Below, in pieces: positions 24,507 through 32,350 of a DNA stretch of 33,399 nucleotides. Where the stretch lies: the NCBI RefSeq assembly GCF_006265175.1, contig NZ_VDCQ01000089.1:1-33399 (forward strand). The letters run 5' to 3'. The DNA is from Paenibacillus hemerocallicola. Its GTDB lineage: Bacteria; Bacillota; Bacilli; Paenibacillales; NBRC-103111. The notes below the pieces were generated by a model. It made no database searches. It was given only the letters and a program-made list of their open reading frames with translations, and was not told the origin of the DNA. Each line of letters begins with the position of its first letter. The first letter of the stretch is position 1. The position numbers were made by a program, and so were the translations under genes.

Positions 24507-25367
24507 TTAACGTTGCAGAACCTTACCTAGGTAAGTCCATTTAAAAGGTTTGGCCATGGTTTGGTTGAAGTAGCGGATGAAGGAAAGAATTTGTCCCTTC
24601 AAATCCTGCTTCGAAGCAAAGTTACCTCGTCGAATAAGTCTACGCACCAGAATGCTAAACCAAATTTCGATTTGATTGAGCCAGGAGCAGTGCTTGGGTG
24701 TGTAGATAAACCGGATGCGATGCATGCGATTTGTGAGAAATGCGGTTCGGGAAGCGACTGATTTAAGCACACCAGCCTTACGTTTTTTCCCCAGTTCTGA
24801 CGCTTCGATTCCGCATCGCTGAGCAACAAGGCGGATGACACTTTCGGAGCAATGAATATGGAGTTAATCGATTACGAAAACCGACTCGGTATCCGGGTCC
24901 TGTGCAATAAGAAGTTCCAAATGTTTTGACGGCGCGAAATGGCTTCATCCCGAATCTCCCGTGGAGTCCAATACGTGACAGGGCGTCCGGAGACGTTGGG
25001 GTCCTCGCTGGCAATGGCATGATCTGTTTAACCTGCTCCGACGTAAAGGTAGGCGACATACCCGGTCTAGGCGCATCGCTTAGCAATTCGATGATGAACG
25101 CTTCCAGCTCATTCGGTTGATCCGATTCAATGACGCCAAGTTGATCGCTATGGTCGATTCAGCGTTCACGCCAAACGCCAACTTGTGGACGATTCAGCGG
25201 AATTCGCTGCTGATCTGCAGATTGCTGAAACCTTGCTCTGATTCAAATAGGATGCGAGCGCGTTTGGCAACCTGCTGCGGTGCGAGTCTGCGTCTGACAA
25301 TTCCTGTTAACACATCGCGTTGTTTGTCGGTCAAGTGCAGCGGCCGTTTTTTCGGTCCAGTATTCAT
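24507..25367 (-). pseudogene. Broken IS630-family transposase
   Basis: Read leftward from ATG 25367 (GGAGGGG upstream), the gene starts with a helix-turn-helix region (LTDKQRDVLTGIVRRRLAPQ). A TGA at the expected Trp of VWRERWIDHSDQ stops it near 25160. It then continues with SDAPRPGMSPTFTSEQVKQI, shows frame changes around 24990 and 24780, and ends with the well-preserved C-terminus (FIYTPKHCSWLNQIEIWFS, GNFASKQDLKGQILSFIRYF, MAKPFKWTY) typical of IS630 DDE transposases. The final catalytic Glu is in the NQIEIWF segment. It is inactive. Confidence 0.85.
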
Positions 25368-25689
25368 TCCAATCCCCTCCTGGCAGGGTTCGAAGTTTTT
25401 ATACTACTTCTTACCCGTTTTAACCCAGCTGGTAACTGTTGGTTTTCTTCGGCAATTCAGTACTAGTGAGTGGAGGAAGTACATAACACGGGAGATAAAT
25501 GCTGATATCGTTTGTCTCGATAATGTTAAACAGGAGTAGGCGCCTCGGCGAGCTGCTCCTGTTCGTTACATTCGTAACTTCAAATATAACAATAAGCCCC
25601 GTTTCATACGACGCAGAGAAAAATTTTAATAAAACTTGGTCTTTTTCCCATCCTGAAGTGTCTAACATGACTGGGAGGTGCACCGATCC
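25368..25689. other. Upstream region of the sigma-SBP fusion gene
   Basis: No gene is supported. A hairpin, AACAGGAG (25529-25536) with CTCCTGTT (25556-25563), lacks a T-run. AT-rich sequence follows (25575-25640) where the fusion gene's promoter should lie. I could not find a convincing sigma-A promoter. A CGTAAC...CGTTTC arrangement near 25573-25605 might be an ECF-type promoter, but this is weak. Confidence 0.35.
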
Positions 25690-28140
25690 GTGAATTGGCA
25701 CGATAATGATCTGTTAATGGAGCATTATGATCGTATCAAGCGGTATATCGCCTACAAAGCGGGGATCGATCAAGCGGAGGATTTGACGCAACAGGTGTTT
25801 CTCAAGGCACATCAGTCGCTGAACTCGTTTCAGAACAAGTCGAGTTTGTACACGTGGCTGTATTCCATTGCCTCCAACACCATGATGAACGAAGCAAGGA
25901 GGGCGTATCACACCAAAGAGTTGCTGGAAGGTCAGGAGACTAGCTTTTCGCGTTTTATAACGACCGACTTCACGAAGGAGGTGGATTTCAAAATTGATCT
26001 TGGTACTTCCCTCAATAAACTAGATCAGATCGACCAAGAAATTCTCACATTGCGTTATGTTGCCGACTACTCCTTCCGCGACATCGCCAAGCTGTTGAAA
26101 TTGCATGAGAGCACGATCAAAAACAGGATGTACCGCTGCTTGGGAAAAATGAAAAATGACTTGGAAAACTGGCACATCGCAGCGCCCTTCAATCCCAAGC
26201 AATACATTAACATGGTCAATATGCTGGAAACCGGGCAAAGCGATCCGGAATTCCAGAAGGTGACCGTCGATTTCATGGCCATTTTGCGCAAAAACTTCCG
26301 GCGCATTACATCATCTTTAAATTTCACCCCGCACACAAAAATAGCGTATGAGATTTATCCCGATCTGGAGTCGATGTTCCCGGAAAACAATTCCGCTAAA
26401 AAAACCGTTATCGGAACCTTCAGTCAGTTGAACGTTGTGAAGATCGTTTCCCCTTTGAATCCGGGACCGCACTTTGATTATCAGGGCATCGTCCGACGCT
26501 CTTTGGCTCTGTATAGTAAAGCGTTAGCCAAGCAATTGAACCCGCAAATACCGAATTTTCTTCTACATGGGGTAGGAGAGTATCTCGCGCAAGAATGGTC
26601 CCGCAAGCGAGTACAAAGTTGGGTAGCTCCCATTTACCGACAACGCGAACTCCCTTCTATTAAATACTTGCGGGCAGTGGAGGCGGATAAGTTTTCACAG
26701 ATTAGAGGTCGCGAATTAGGCTACACCCTGATTGATTTTATCGTGACCCGATATGGCTGGGATGCCCTCCGCCGCCTGCTTCGAGACCTGGGCAACCTCG
26801 AACCCATCTTTGAGCGCACACCGAGCCAGTTCGAAGCGGAATGGAAGCAGTTCTTGATGGAACAGTATATGGATGATTCGTGTGACTCATCAGGAGCCGT
26901 AATAACCCCGGAACAGCCAAGTCCGAAAGAACGGTCTTTGACGATCCTTGTACCCGACTATGGCGCCGGCTCAACCCGAGTATCCACGTTCATCGAATAT
27001 GCACAAGCTTTCGAATCCGCCAATCCTGGGATAGAGGTTACAATCGCCGCAATGCCTTTACTCGATTTCCATGGGGCCAAATTTTTGGAACGAATAAGCG
27101 GCTCCAATGCGATAGACCTCGTCTTATGGCCTTATGATACCGAGTTCAGCAGACAGGGCTTGTTTGTCGATCTGCTTCAATTTTATAAGGAAGATGGAAT
27201 AACTCCCGACGACTTATACAAACCGCTAACCGATCTGATGACGGAGAACGGACAATTAACAGGGATCCCGATGTCTCCTCAACCGCTGGCCGTATTCTAC
27301 AACAGGGATTGGTTCAACAGGGCAAATCTGCCCGAGCCGGCGGAGGATTGGACCTGGGAACAATTTTTCGCGATGTCGGTCCGTTTGAAAGAGGCCAACA
27401 CCGTCCGGGGGAAGGAGATTTACGGCAGCGCGGTTCCGATCAATCTGGATGTATTTGAATCCTTTGCACAAAGCAACGGCGGCAGCATGCTGTCACCTGA
27501 CAATAGCCATTTAACCGGATATTTGGATAGCCGGCCTGTCGTCGAAGCGTTCGCCTTTTTGCTGAAGGAGATCAACAACCAAGATGTCGTAAAAAAAGTG
27601 CCCAATGGGACACTTGCAATCCTTAAAGAAATTTCCTCCGGCAATGTGGGAATGTGCGTCGGGAGAATCGGGAACTATTTTCCCCTTGCCCATAACCCGG
27701 AGTTGAAAGAAAGGATCGGAGTTGCTCCGCTGCCCCGTCTGGAGAGCGGAGTTCGGGCCAATGCGGTATGGATCCAAGCTGCGCTATCCATCGTCGCCGC
27801 TTCCAAGCAGCAACAACTGGCCTGGAAGTTCATCAAGGATATTGTCCTTAACCCGAAAAGCGAATTTCAAGTGGATTGGTCGAAACAGGCAACGCTTGCC
27901 TCCCAGTCTTCCATTCACAAGCTTAAGCTGAACGACGAGCCGGCATGGAAGGTATTCATTGACGAATTGAATTATGCCGTCAAGCCGGTCATTTACCGCA
28001 ACCCAAAAACCAAATTGTTCGCTACTGTAAATAGGTTGGATCAACTTGCTTCTCTCGGCTCGGAAGCGGAAGTGCAAATAAAAATGTCGGGAGCAGCTTC
28101 TGCGATTGATGAATGGTTGAAGGAGACGAATTGGTATTGA
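25690..28140 (+). CDS. ECF sigma factor fused to a peptidase-MA-like and a solute-binding domain
   Basis: An 816-residue, three-part protein. Residues about 5-72 are sigma-70 region 2 (AEDLTQQVFLKAHQSLNSF, SLYTWLYSIASN). About 105-160 are region 4 (LDQIDQEILTLRYVADYSF, then RDIAKLLKLHESTIKNRMYR). About 185-395 resemble a peptidase MA (gluzincin) domain: IPNFLLHGVGEYLAQEW matches the helix with the third metal ligand, and YGWDALRRLLRDLG the end, but no HExxH is present, so it looks inactive. From about 415 to the end is a full SBP domain (SLTILVPDYGAGS, IPMSPQPLAVFYNRDWF, WTWEQFFAMSVRL). No signal peptide or membrane segment is seen, so all parts are cytoplasmic. GTG 25690 is preferred, as GTG 25678 overlaps GGGAGG. 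The next gene, 28 bases on, is a homologous lipoprotein SBP. I infer a ligand-controlled sigma factor. Confidence 0.93.
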   Translation: MNWHDNDLLMEHYDRIKRYIAYKAGIDQAEDLTQQVFLKAHQSLNSFQNKSSLYTWLYSIASNTMMNEARRAYHTKELLEGQETSFSRFITTDFTKEVDFKIDLGTSLNKLDQIDQEILTLRYVADYSFRDIAKLLKLHESTIKNRMYRCLGKMKNDLENWHIAAPFNPKQYINMVNMLETGQSDPEFQKVTVDFMAILRKNFRRITSSLNFTPHTKIAYEIYPDLESMFPENNSAKKTVIGTFSQLNVVKIVSPLNPGPHFDYQGIVRRSLALYSKALAKQLNPQIPNFLLHGVGEYLAQEWSRKRVQSWVAPIYRQRELPSIKYLRAVEADKFSQIRGRELGYTLIDFIVTRYGWDALRRLLRDLGNLEPIFERTPSQFEAEWKQFLMEQYMDDSCDSSGAVITPEQPSPKERSLTILVPDYGAGSTRVSTFIEYAQAFESANPGIEVTIAAMPLLDFHGAKFLERISGSNAIDLVLWPYDTEFSRQGLFVDLLQFYKEDGITPDDLYKPLTDLMTENGQLTGIPMSPQPLAVFYNRDWFNRANLPEPAEDWTWEQFFAMSVRLKEANTVRGKEIYGSAVPINLDVFESFAQSNGGSMLSPDNSHLTGYLDSRPVVEAFAFLLKEINNQDVVKKVPNGTLAILKEISSGNVGMCVGRIGNYFPLAHNPELKERIGVAPLPRLESGVRANAVWIQAALSIVAASKQQQLAWKFIKDIVLNPKSEFQVDWSKQATLASQSSIHKLKLNDEPAWKVFIDELNYAVKPVIYRNPKTKLFATVNRLDQLASLGSEAEVQIKMSGAASAIDEWLKETNWY

Positions 28141-28168
28141 CCGATATCTCAATGGAGTGTGAAGATTA

Positions 28169-29461
28169 TTGAAAAAACTCATTGTGACCAGCGCTCTTGT
28201 CTTTGCCTCGAGCTTAACTGCCGGGTGCTCCGCATGGACGGACAAACCGACCTCAACTGTTCCGGGCGCCGAAGAAATCACCCTCGTTACGATGGATTCA
28301 AATACTAAGAACCGGATCAGCTCGTTCGAGAAAAGCGCCAAGCTGTTTGAAGACGCGAATCCGGGGGTCAAAGTACACGTAGAAAAGTTAGCCACGCCAA
28401 AAGGATATAGAGCGGCCTTGCTGGAAATGGCCAAAGACAATAAACCGATTGATCTCATTTACGCCAACCACGATACGATACAAATCGAGCAAAATACATT
28501 TGCCGATCTGGTGCCTATGTTTAAGTCGGATAAAATGACTACCGACGACCTGTACGAGAAACTCGTAGAAATGTCGACCGTAAAAGGAAAGCTGATCGGC
28601 ATTCCATTGAACCCGCTGCCGCTTGCCGTATTTTACAACAAGGAATGGTTTGACAAAGCCGGAATGCCATATCCCGACAAGGAGTGGACTTGGGATCAGT
28701 TTTTTAATCAGTCGATCAAGCTGCAGGCGGCCAATCGGGTCGATGGGAAGGAAATATTTGGGAGCGTCGTTCCGTTGGGCCTGCATATGGTAGAGTCGCT
28801 TGCGCGGAGCAGCGGGCAAAGCATTATAGCGACCGATGGTAACCGGTTAAGCGGTTATTTGAATAGTAAACCGGTTGTAGCGGCTATAACCAAGCTGCTG
28901 TTCCATATGAATACGAGCAAAGCGAGCAAAGCCGTTTCCTCCATAGCCGCTCCGGTATTTAACGAATTGCGTGCGTTTAATGCGGGCATGGGCATTGGGG
29001 CGGCAAATATGTTTTATCCTTTGGAAGCTACTTCACAAACAGCAGGAAAATTCGGTTTTGCCCCATTGCCCTTTTTGGAGAAGAGAGCAAAGGCCAATGC
29101 TGTTTATTACAACCTGCTGACCATAGCCGAAGGCTCCAAACAGAAGGAGCTTGCCTGGAAATTTATGAAGGACGTCATCCTGAATCCCGACAGCCAGTTC
29201 CAGAAAGATTGGGGGCAGCAGGATATGCTGACCGTCAAATCGGCGGTGCCCAAATCCGGACAGCTTTCATTCAAAGGCATGGATGTGTTGATCGAAGAAT
29301 TAAACTATGCTGTCATGCCGCTTCCTTATCGGAACACGCTTTTAAATAGCATCAAAGTGTCTGATCAGAGCTTACTGACGGCTACGACGGAGGCGGAGGT
29401 AATGGCCTATTTATCGTCACTCGCCGAGGAGATCGACAAGCATCTGATCGATAAAAAATAA
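28169..29461 (+). CDS. Solute-binding lipoprotein, paralogue of the fused SBP domain
   Basis: A 430-residue lipoprotein SBP starting at TTG 28169, with GGAG at 28154-28157. The signal ends in LTAGC (Cys20). The mature domain parallels the SBP half of the preceding gene almost throughout: IPLNPLPLAVFYNKEWF, EWTWDQFFNQSIKLQAANR, DGKEIFGSVVP, LSGYLNSKPVVAAI, ELAWKFMKDVILNPDSQFQ and EELNYAVMPLPYRN. In the central 100 residues about half are identical by eye. The pair therefore consists of a secreted and a cytoplasmic version of one binding domain. The secreted form would bind the ligand outside the cell. No permease follows; an intrinsic terminator comes straight after. Confidence 0.93.
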   Translation: MKKLIVTSALVFASSLTAGCSAWTDKPTSTVPGAEEITLVTMDSNTKNRISSFEKSAKLFEDANPGVKVHVEKLATPKGYRAALLEMAKDNKPIDLIYANHDTIQIEQNTFADLVPMFKSDKMTTDDLYEKLVEMSTVKGKLIGIPLNPLPLAVFYNKEWFDKAGMPYPDKEWTWDQFFNQSIKLQAANRVDGKEIFGSVVPLGLHMVESLARSSGQSIIATDGNRLSGYLNSKPVVAAITKLLFHMNTSKASKAVSSIAAPVFNELRAFNAGMGIGAANMFYPLEATSQTAGKFGFAPLPFLEKRAKANAVYYNLLTIAEGSKQKELAWKFMKDVILNPDSQFQKDWGQQDMLTVKSAVPKSGQLSFKGMDVLIEELNYAVMPLPYRNTLLNSIKVSDQSLLTATTEAEVMAYLSSLAEEIDKHLIDKK

Positions 29462-29472
29462 AATATTTGCAA

Positions 29473-29500
29473 GAGCCGTTGATGAACTCGACGGCTTTTT
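29473..29500 (+). terminator. Intrinsic terminator of the sigma-SBP operon
   Basis: AGCCGT (29474-29479) pairs with ACGGCT (29491-29496) and runs into TTTTT. It lies 12 bases after the SBP stop and closes the two-gene operon. Confidence 0.8.
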
Positions 29501-29783
29501 GTTTGGTACTGCATGAAAATGTACAAAACCAGGAATCTCCAAATGAAAGATTAGACCATTTAATAACACCTTACAGAAGGGACATTCTGGTAAAGCGTTT
29601 TGAAATTCATAGCGCGGCCATGCTATCGGAGAATGATAATGGAAACAAAGCCGCCGATTTCTTCGACGGCCTATTTCTGCTCCTGTTTCGCAGAGGTAAG
29701 ATAAAGAGTGAAAATTTATATGCCGAACCACCTTACAGCTTTCGCTTGCCCACAATCTGCTCAAAAAAGCAGCGGAGGACACC
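29501..29783. other. No gene seen
   Basis: Open frames here lack start signals and family resemblance. A weak hairpin (GCCG...CGGC, about 29651-29671) is present. A 151-codon frame covering 29467-29922 passes through two terminators and is not credible. Confidence 0.45.
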
Positions 29784-29833
29784 AAAAACCAAGGAGCTAA
29801 GCGAGAACAGGCCGCTTAGTTCCTTGGTTTTTT
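29784..29833. terminator. Strong bidirectional terminator hairpin
   Basis: A 20-base arm (29784-29803) pairs with 29813-29832 with only one G-T wobble. The stem begins with AAAAACC on the left and ends GGTTTTTT on the right, so both strands have a U-tract. No gene abuts it now, which suggests that a neighbouring gene was lost. Confidence 0.8.
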
Positions 29834-30235
29834 CCGAATGCCATCCTATTTTGCTGCTGATGGTGTTCCAGAGTTTACTTTTGGGACAGCCTCTCATGAT
29901 CTTTCCAAACGGCGGAAATTAGTGCAAAAATCCTCGGATTAGAATATAAAACGGAAGTGGATTTTCGGGAGATAAACATAGGGGATAAGCAGCCCGATTG
30001 AAGTGTTCTTTTTTGACAAATGTAGCATCCATGTGACAGCACCTTATCCGGGACATCGACATTTCATATCTATTATTCTTATTTTGAGGGAGGTATGTCC
30101 AGAATGAAAGAATTGATAGACTCTGATTGGCCAGTACTTTGGACTCTCTAGGTGAGAGCCGGGAGTCGATGTTCATAATTGGTTCAAGGCTTACAACCTA
30201 ACTAACCAAACTATTAAAGTTGTGGGGGTAAACAT
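29834..30235. other. Gene-poor stretch with a tiny open frame
   Basis: A 14-codon frame (ATG 30104; MKELIDSDWPVLWTL) follows GGGAGG at a good distance and ends in TAG at 30149. It may be a leader peptide or the start of a lost gene. TTGACA at 30013 has no good -10. AT-rich sequence and GGGGG at 30222-30226 lead into the next gene. Confidence 0.4.
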
Positions 30236-30460
30236 ATGAATGTATTACGAAACTCTAAAATGGAGAAGATCGGAGTCGGTAGTATTGTTAAGTCTACTGA
30301 GGAATTTAACGAGAAATGTAATACAGAAGAACAGGATAGTGGTTACTATGTTCCGTTCAAAGGCGTTAAAGTTAAATACATAAGCGCGGGGTATGTCACT
30401 GTATTTGCTAACGGCTACGATAGAACCCACGACGTCAAATGGGTTGAACTGGATAAATAA
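30236..30460 (+). CDS. Small hypothetical protein (74 aa)
   Basis: ATG 30236 has GTGGGGG just upstream. The product is soluble and mixed in charge, with an alternating hydrophobic pattern after residue 40 (YVPFKGVKVKYISAGYVTVF, then ANGYDRTHDVKWVEL) suggesting a small beta-barrel, perhaps SH3-like. I recognise no family. It is the first of a series of small AT-rich genes separated by hairpin repeats, and it is followed by a palindrome and ACGG repeat copy E. Confidence 0.6.
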   Translation: MNVLRNSKMEKIGVGSIVKSTEEFNEKCNTEEQDSGYYVPFKGVKVKYISAGYVTVFANGYDRTHDVKWVELDK

Positions 30461-30504
30461 TATGAGTTGTAAAACTTCGTTGAGTTTGAACATAAAAGTT
30501 GAGG

Positions 30505-30558
30505 AAGTTCTTGTCGACAAGAACTTGACCCTTTTGCCGAAGTAAAGTGAAGGTGGCT
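30505..30558. repeat. Palindrome and GACAAGAACTTGACC block, copy 1
   Basis: Positions 30505-30526 form a perfect 22-bp palindrome centred on TCGA. From 30516 a 43-base block starting GACAAGAACTTGACCCTTTT recurs at 33217-33259 with four differences. In both places the block is followed within about 15 bases by an ACGG-type motif. The GTCAAGAACTTG core is shared with the IS21-like repeats at 23776-23863. Confidence 0.7.
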
Positions 30559-30564
30559 CAGCTC

Positions 30565-30653
30565 GACGGATACGATAGTTGAATAAAGAAAACACGACGG
30601 CAGCCGGCCAGAAATGATCGGCTGCCTTTGCTTAACTAACGAAGCAGGATAAT
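30565..30653 (+). repeat. ACGG-motif hairpin repeat, copy E
   Basis: GACGGATACGATAGTTGAAT (30565-30584) precedes a hairpin GGCAGCCG/CGGCTGCC (30599-30606 with 30619-30626) and TTTG. A decayed second motif (TAACGAAGCAGGATAATA, about 30635-30653) follows. The layout matches copies B and D, but the stem sequence is unrelated. Confidence 0.7.
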
Positions 30654-30706
30654 ACATATCTACTGTGGAATAAATTGGATATGTATTGAAAGCGGCGGTG
30701 ATGTAA

Positions 30707-30871
30707 ATGAAGGAAGGTACTAGGCTGTATTGTCAAAATATCTTATCGAGATTACATTTTATTCGAAGACCCAGTTTTTGGATAGGTATGATTACTAGTT
30801 TGCTCGTCGCATCTAGTGGGGTTGCTCTTTTTATTTATTTATTAGTCTATCTAATGCTACGTTATGAATGA
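30707..30871 (+). CDS. Small membrane protein (54 aa)
   Basis: ATG 30707 opens 54 codons to TGA 30869. The N-terminal half is basic (MKEGTRLYCQNILSRLHFIR, then RPSFW). Residues about 27-50 form one long hydrophobic helix (ITSLLVASSGVALFIYLLVY) ending in a short tail. The ribosome binding site is weak (GGTGATG). A single-pass peptide with a basic cytoplasmic end is plausible by the positive-inside rule. No family is recognised. It is followed by ACGG repeat copy H. Confidence 0.5.
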   Translation: MKEGTRLYCQNILSRLHFIRRPSFWIGMITSLLVASSGVALFIYLLVYLMLRYE

Positions 30872-30917
30872 ATTGGTCAATACCATGGCGTCCGGACATC
30901 TTGAAGATGACTGAACT

Positions 30918-30980
30918 AACGGGCACTGAGAGCTTCATGATCCAGACAGGCTGCCAGCACCGATTGTGGCAGTCTGTTGA
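30918..30980 (+). repeat. ACGG-motif hairpin repeat, copy H (diverged)
   Basis: AACGGGCACTGAGAGC (30918-30933) precedes a long hairpin whose core is CTGCCA (30951-30956) with TGGCAG (30967-30972), extended by CAGACAG against CTGTTG. The motif has lost the GATAG part, but position and layout fit the family. Confidence 0.5.
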
Positions 30981-31085
30981 CCTATTGGCAGGATAATTTC
31001 ACGACTCCCTTGAATAATGAAAGGTAAAGTTAATTTCAAAAAGCCTTTATTCGTTTAGGGAGTGGCTTAAGAAAGTAGGCAGGAT

Positions 31086-31448
31086 ATGAAACTCAAAGGG
31101 ACTATGACAGAACAAGCATACCGAGAAGAACTAAATGCCTCAAAATTTCACTTGTTCAATGATATATCCATGCGTAGATTCTTAAACATTATCAAAGAGA
31201 CATTTCCCGTAATGAAAACAGTACACGTATTATCATGGATACCCGAACAAGGTGAGGATATATTTAGCTTTCTTGTGGATACTCACTCAGTTATTAAGAT
31301 TGAATTGGACCGGTATGATGATACGGTTGCTCCAATAGTCGAAGTGTATCCGATTGAGAAATGGATGAAGGGGATTAGTAGAATATTTCAGATTAAACTC
31401 GCGGTTGCCTTGGATTTAGCTAAGAACGATATAACTCAATGCAAATAA
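31086..31448 (+). CDS. Hypothetical protein (120 aa)
   Basis: ATG 31086 follows GGCAGGAT. The 120-residue product is soluble, with an N-terminal helical part (MTEQAYREELNASKFHLFND, FLNIIKETFP) and a beta-rich centre (VHVLSWIPEQGEDIFSFLVD, VIKIELDRYDD). I know no matching family. The size, acidity and location in a row of small unrelated genes would fit an immunity or antitoxin-type protein, but nothing in the sequence proves it. ACGG repeat copy F begins 15 bases after its stop. Confidence 0.6.
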   Translation: MKLKGTMTEQAYREELNASKFHLFNDISMRRFLNIIKETFPVMKTVHVLSWIPEQGEDIFSFLVDTHSVIKIELDRYDDTVAPIVEVYPIEKWMKGISRIFQIKLAVALDLAKNDITQCK

Positions 31449-31463
31449 AGTAATTTTTCAACT

Positions 31464-31483
31464 AACGGAGACGATAGTGGATG
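31464..31483 (+). repeat. ACGG motif, copy F (no clear hairpin)
   Basis: AACGGAGACGATAGTGGATG closely matches the family motif. Only a four-base stem (CTGC-ATG-GCAG) follows. It lies between two genes, and the next gene's ribosome binding site (GGAGGG, 31500-31505) comes 17 bases later. Confidence 0.6.
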
Positions 31484-31516
31484 AGATCCTGCATGGCAGA
31501 GGAGGGATGATCGAAA

Positions 31517-32128
31517 ATGCGCTATTCAGTAAGCGTTATCATAACATGCTGCCTCGGGTTATTTCTGATTATTCAAGGTACTACCCCTTCTTATGGAAAG
31601 GCCTTGGTTCTTTCTCCAGATAATATGTTGCAATATGCAGATGTGATTTTCACCGGCAACATCATCAGGATTGAAAAACTTGCTCAAAGGAAGAATGAAC
31701 CTGGACCATACGTAGTCAAACTTATTCATGTTAAGGTCGATCAAATATTAAAAGGGAACCTTGACTCGGATATTGCAATCCTAAAGCAATCGGAAGGGGG
31801 GCTAGCCGTACATCAGAACTATCCGGATAGTAAAAAAGAAAAAATGTTGATTCTGCAGCGTAAATTGCCGGACAATACCCTAACTGTTGTGGCAGATTCG
31901 AACAACATTGGCATTATCCAAGAAGACCGAGTTGTAGAAGTCCTTAATAATCCTAATGATGAGTACGTCTCTGTCTTCGATCAATTTTATCAGGCTCAAA
32001 AAGCAAATGCGAAAAAACCGCCTCAATCCATAAATTCAGCGGCATCTTCGATTAGTTATAGTCTGGTAGCTGTTGCAGGTGCCTTGATCCTTTCGTGCGG
32101 CATCGTTCAACTTAGAAGAAAGAAATGA
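31517..32128 (+). CDS. Exported, membrane-anchored hypothetical protein
   Basis: A 203-residue protein starting at ATG 31517 with GGAGGG upstream. An N-terminal signal peptide (VIITCCLGLFLIIQGTTPSY) leads to a beta-rich extracellular domain (YADVIFTGNIIRIEKL, VVKLIHVKVDQILKGN, KMLILQRKLPDNTLTVVADS). A C-terminal hydrophobic helix (SLVAVAGALILSCGIVQL) and a basic tail RRKK anchor it, so the domain would face outside the cell. The arrangement resembles sortase-independent surface proteins of Paenibacillus. The strand pattern (FTG-I...VKVDQILKGN...LIL) recalls small OB/NTR-like domains. Function unknown. Confidence 0.75.
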   Translation: MRYSVSVIITCCLGLFLIIQGTTPSYGKALVLSPDNMLQYADVIFTGNIIRIEKLAQRKNEPGPYVVKLIHVKVDQILKGNLDSDIAILKQSEGGLAVHQNYPDSKKEKMLILQRKLPDNTLTVVADSNNIGIIQEDRVVEVLNNPNDEYVSVFDQFYQAQKANAKKPPQSINSAASSISYSLVAVAGALILSCGIVQLRRKK

Positions 32129-32350
32129 TTTTTCTCTTAATTATTCTGATCCTAAGGCTTATACTTATTTTGGGCATGCTTAAGAAGCTTCCCCAGAACT
32201 GCTGGAAGGTTTTTCACATCTATGAGCATAGTGGGGAAGGATGCCGACGGAAACGAAATCCATAGCGTCAATACGAGGAAATTGCTGATAGGCAACTCTT
32301 GAGGGGGTAGTCACTTTCTGAGAAATTATGTTGCTAGTAATAACAGTGGA
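32129..32350 (+). pseudogene. Probable 5' part of the next gene, cut off by an in-frame stop
   Basis: ATG 32222 opens 26 codons (SIVGKDADGNEIHSVNTRK and on) to a TGA at 32300. The same frame continues without further stops (GGSHFLRNYVASNNSG) into the coding region annotated from 32351. GAGGGGG directly after the TGA could serve a CTG start at 32318. So the gene is either shortened with an unusual start or interrupted by a nonsense mutation. Confidence 0.4.

Noticed and set aside
29467-29922. 151-codon open frame after the SBP gene
   Set aside because: It passes through two terminator hairpins, lacks a ribosome binding site and resembles no protein.
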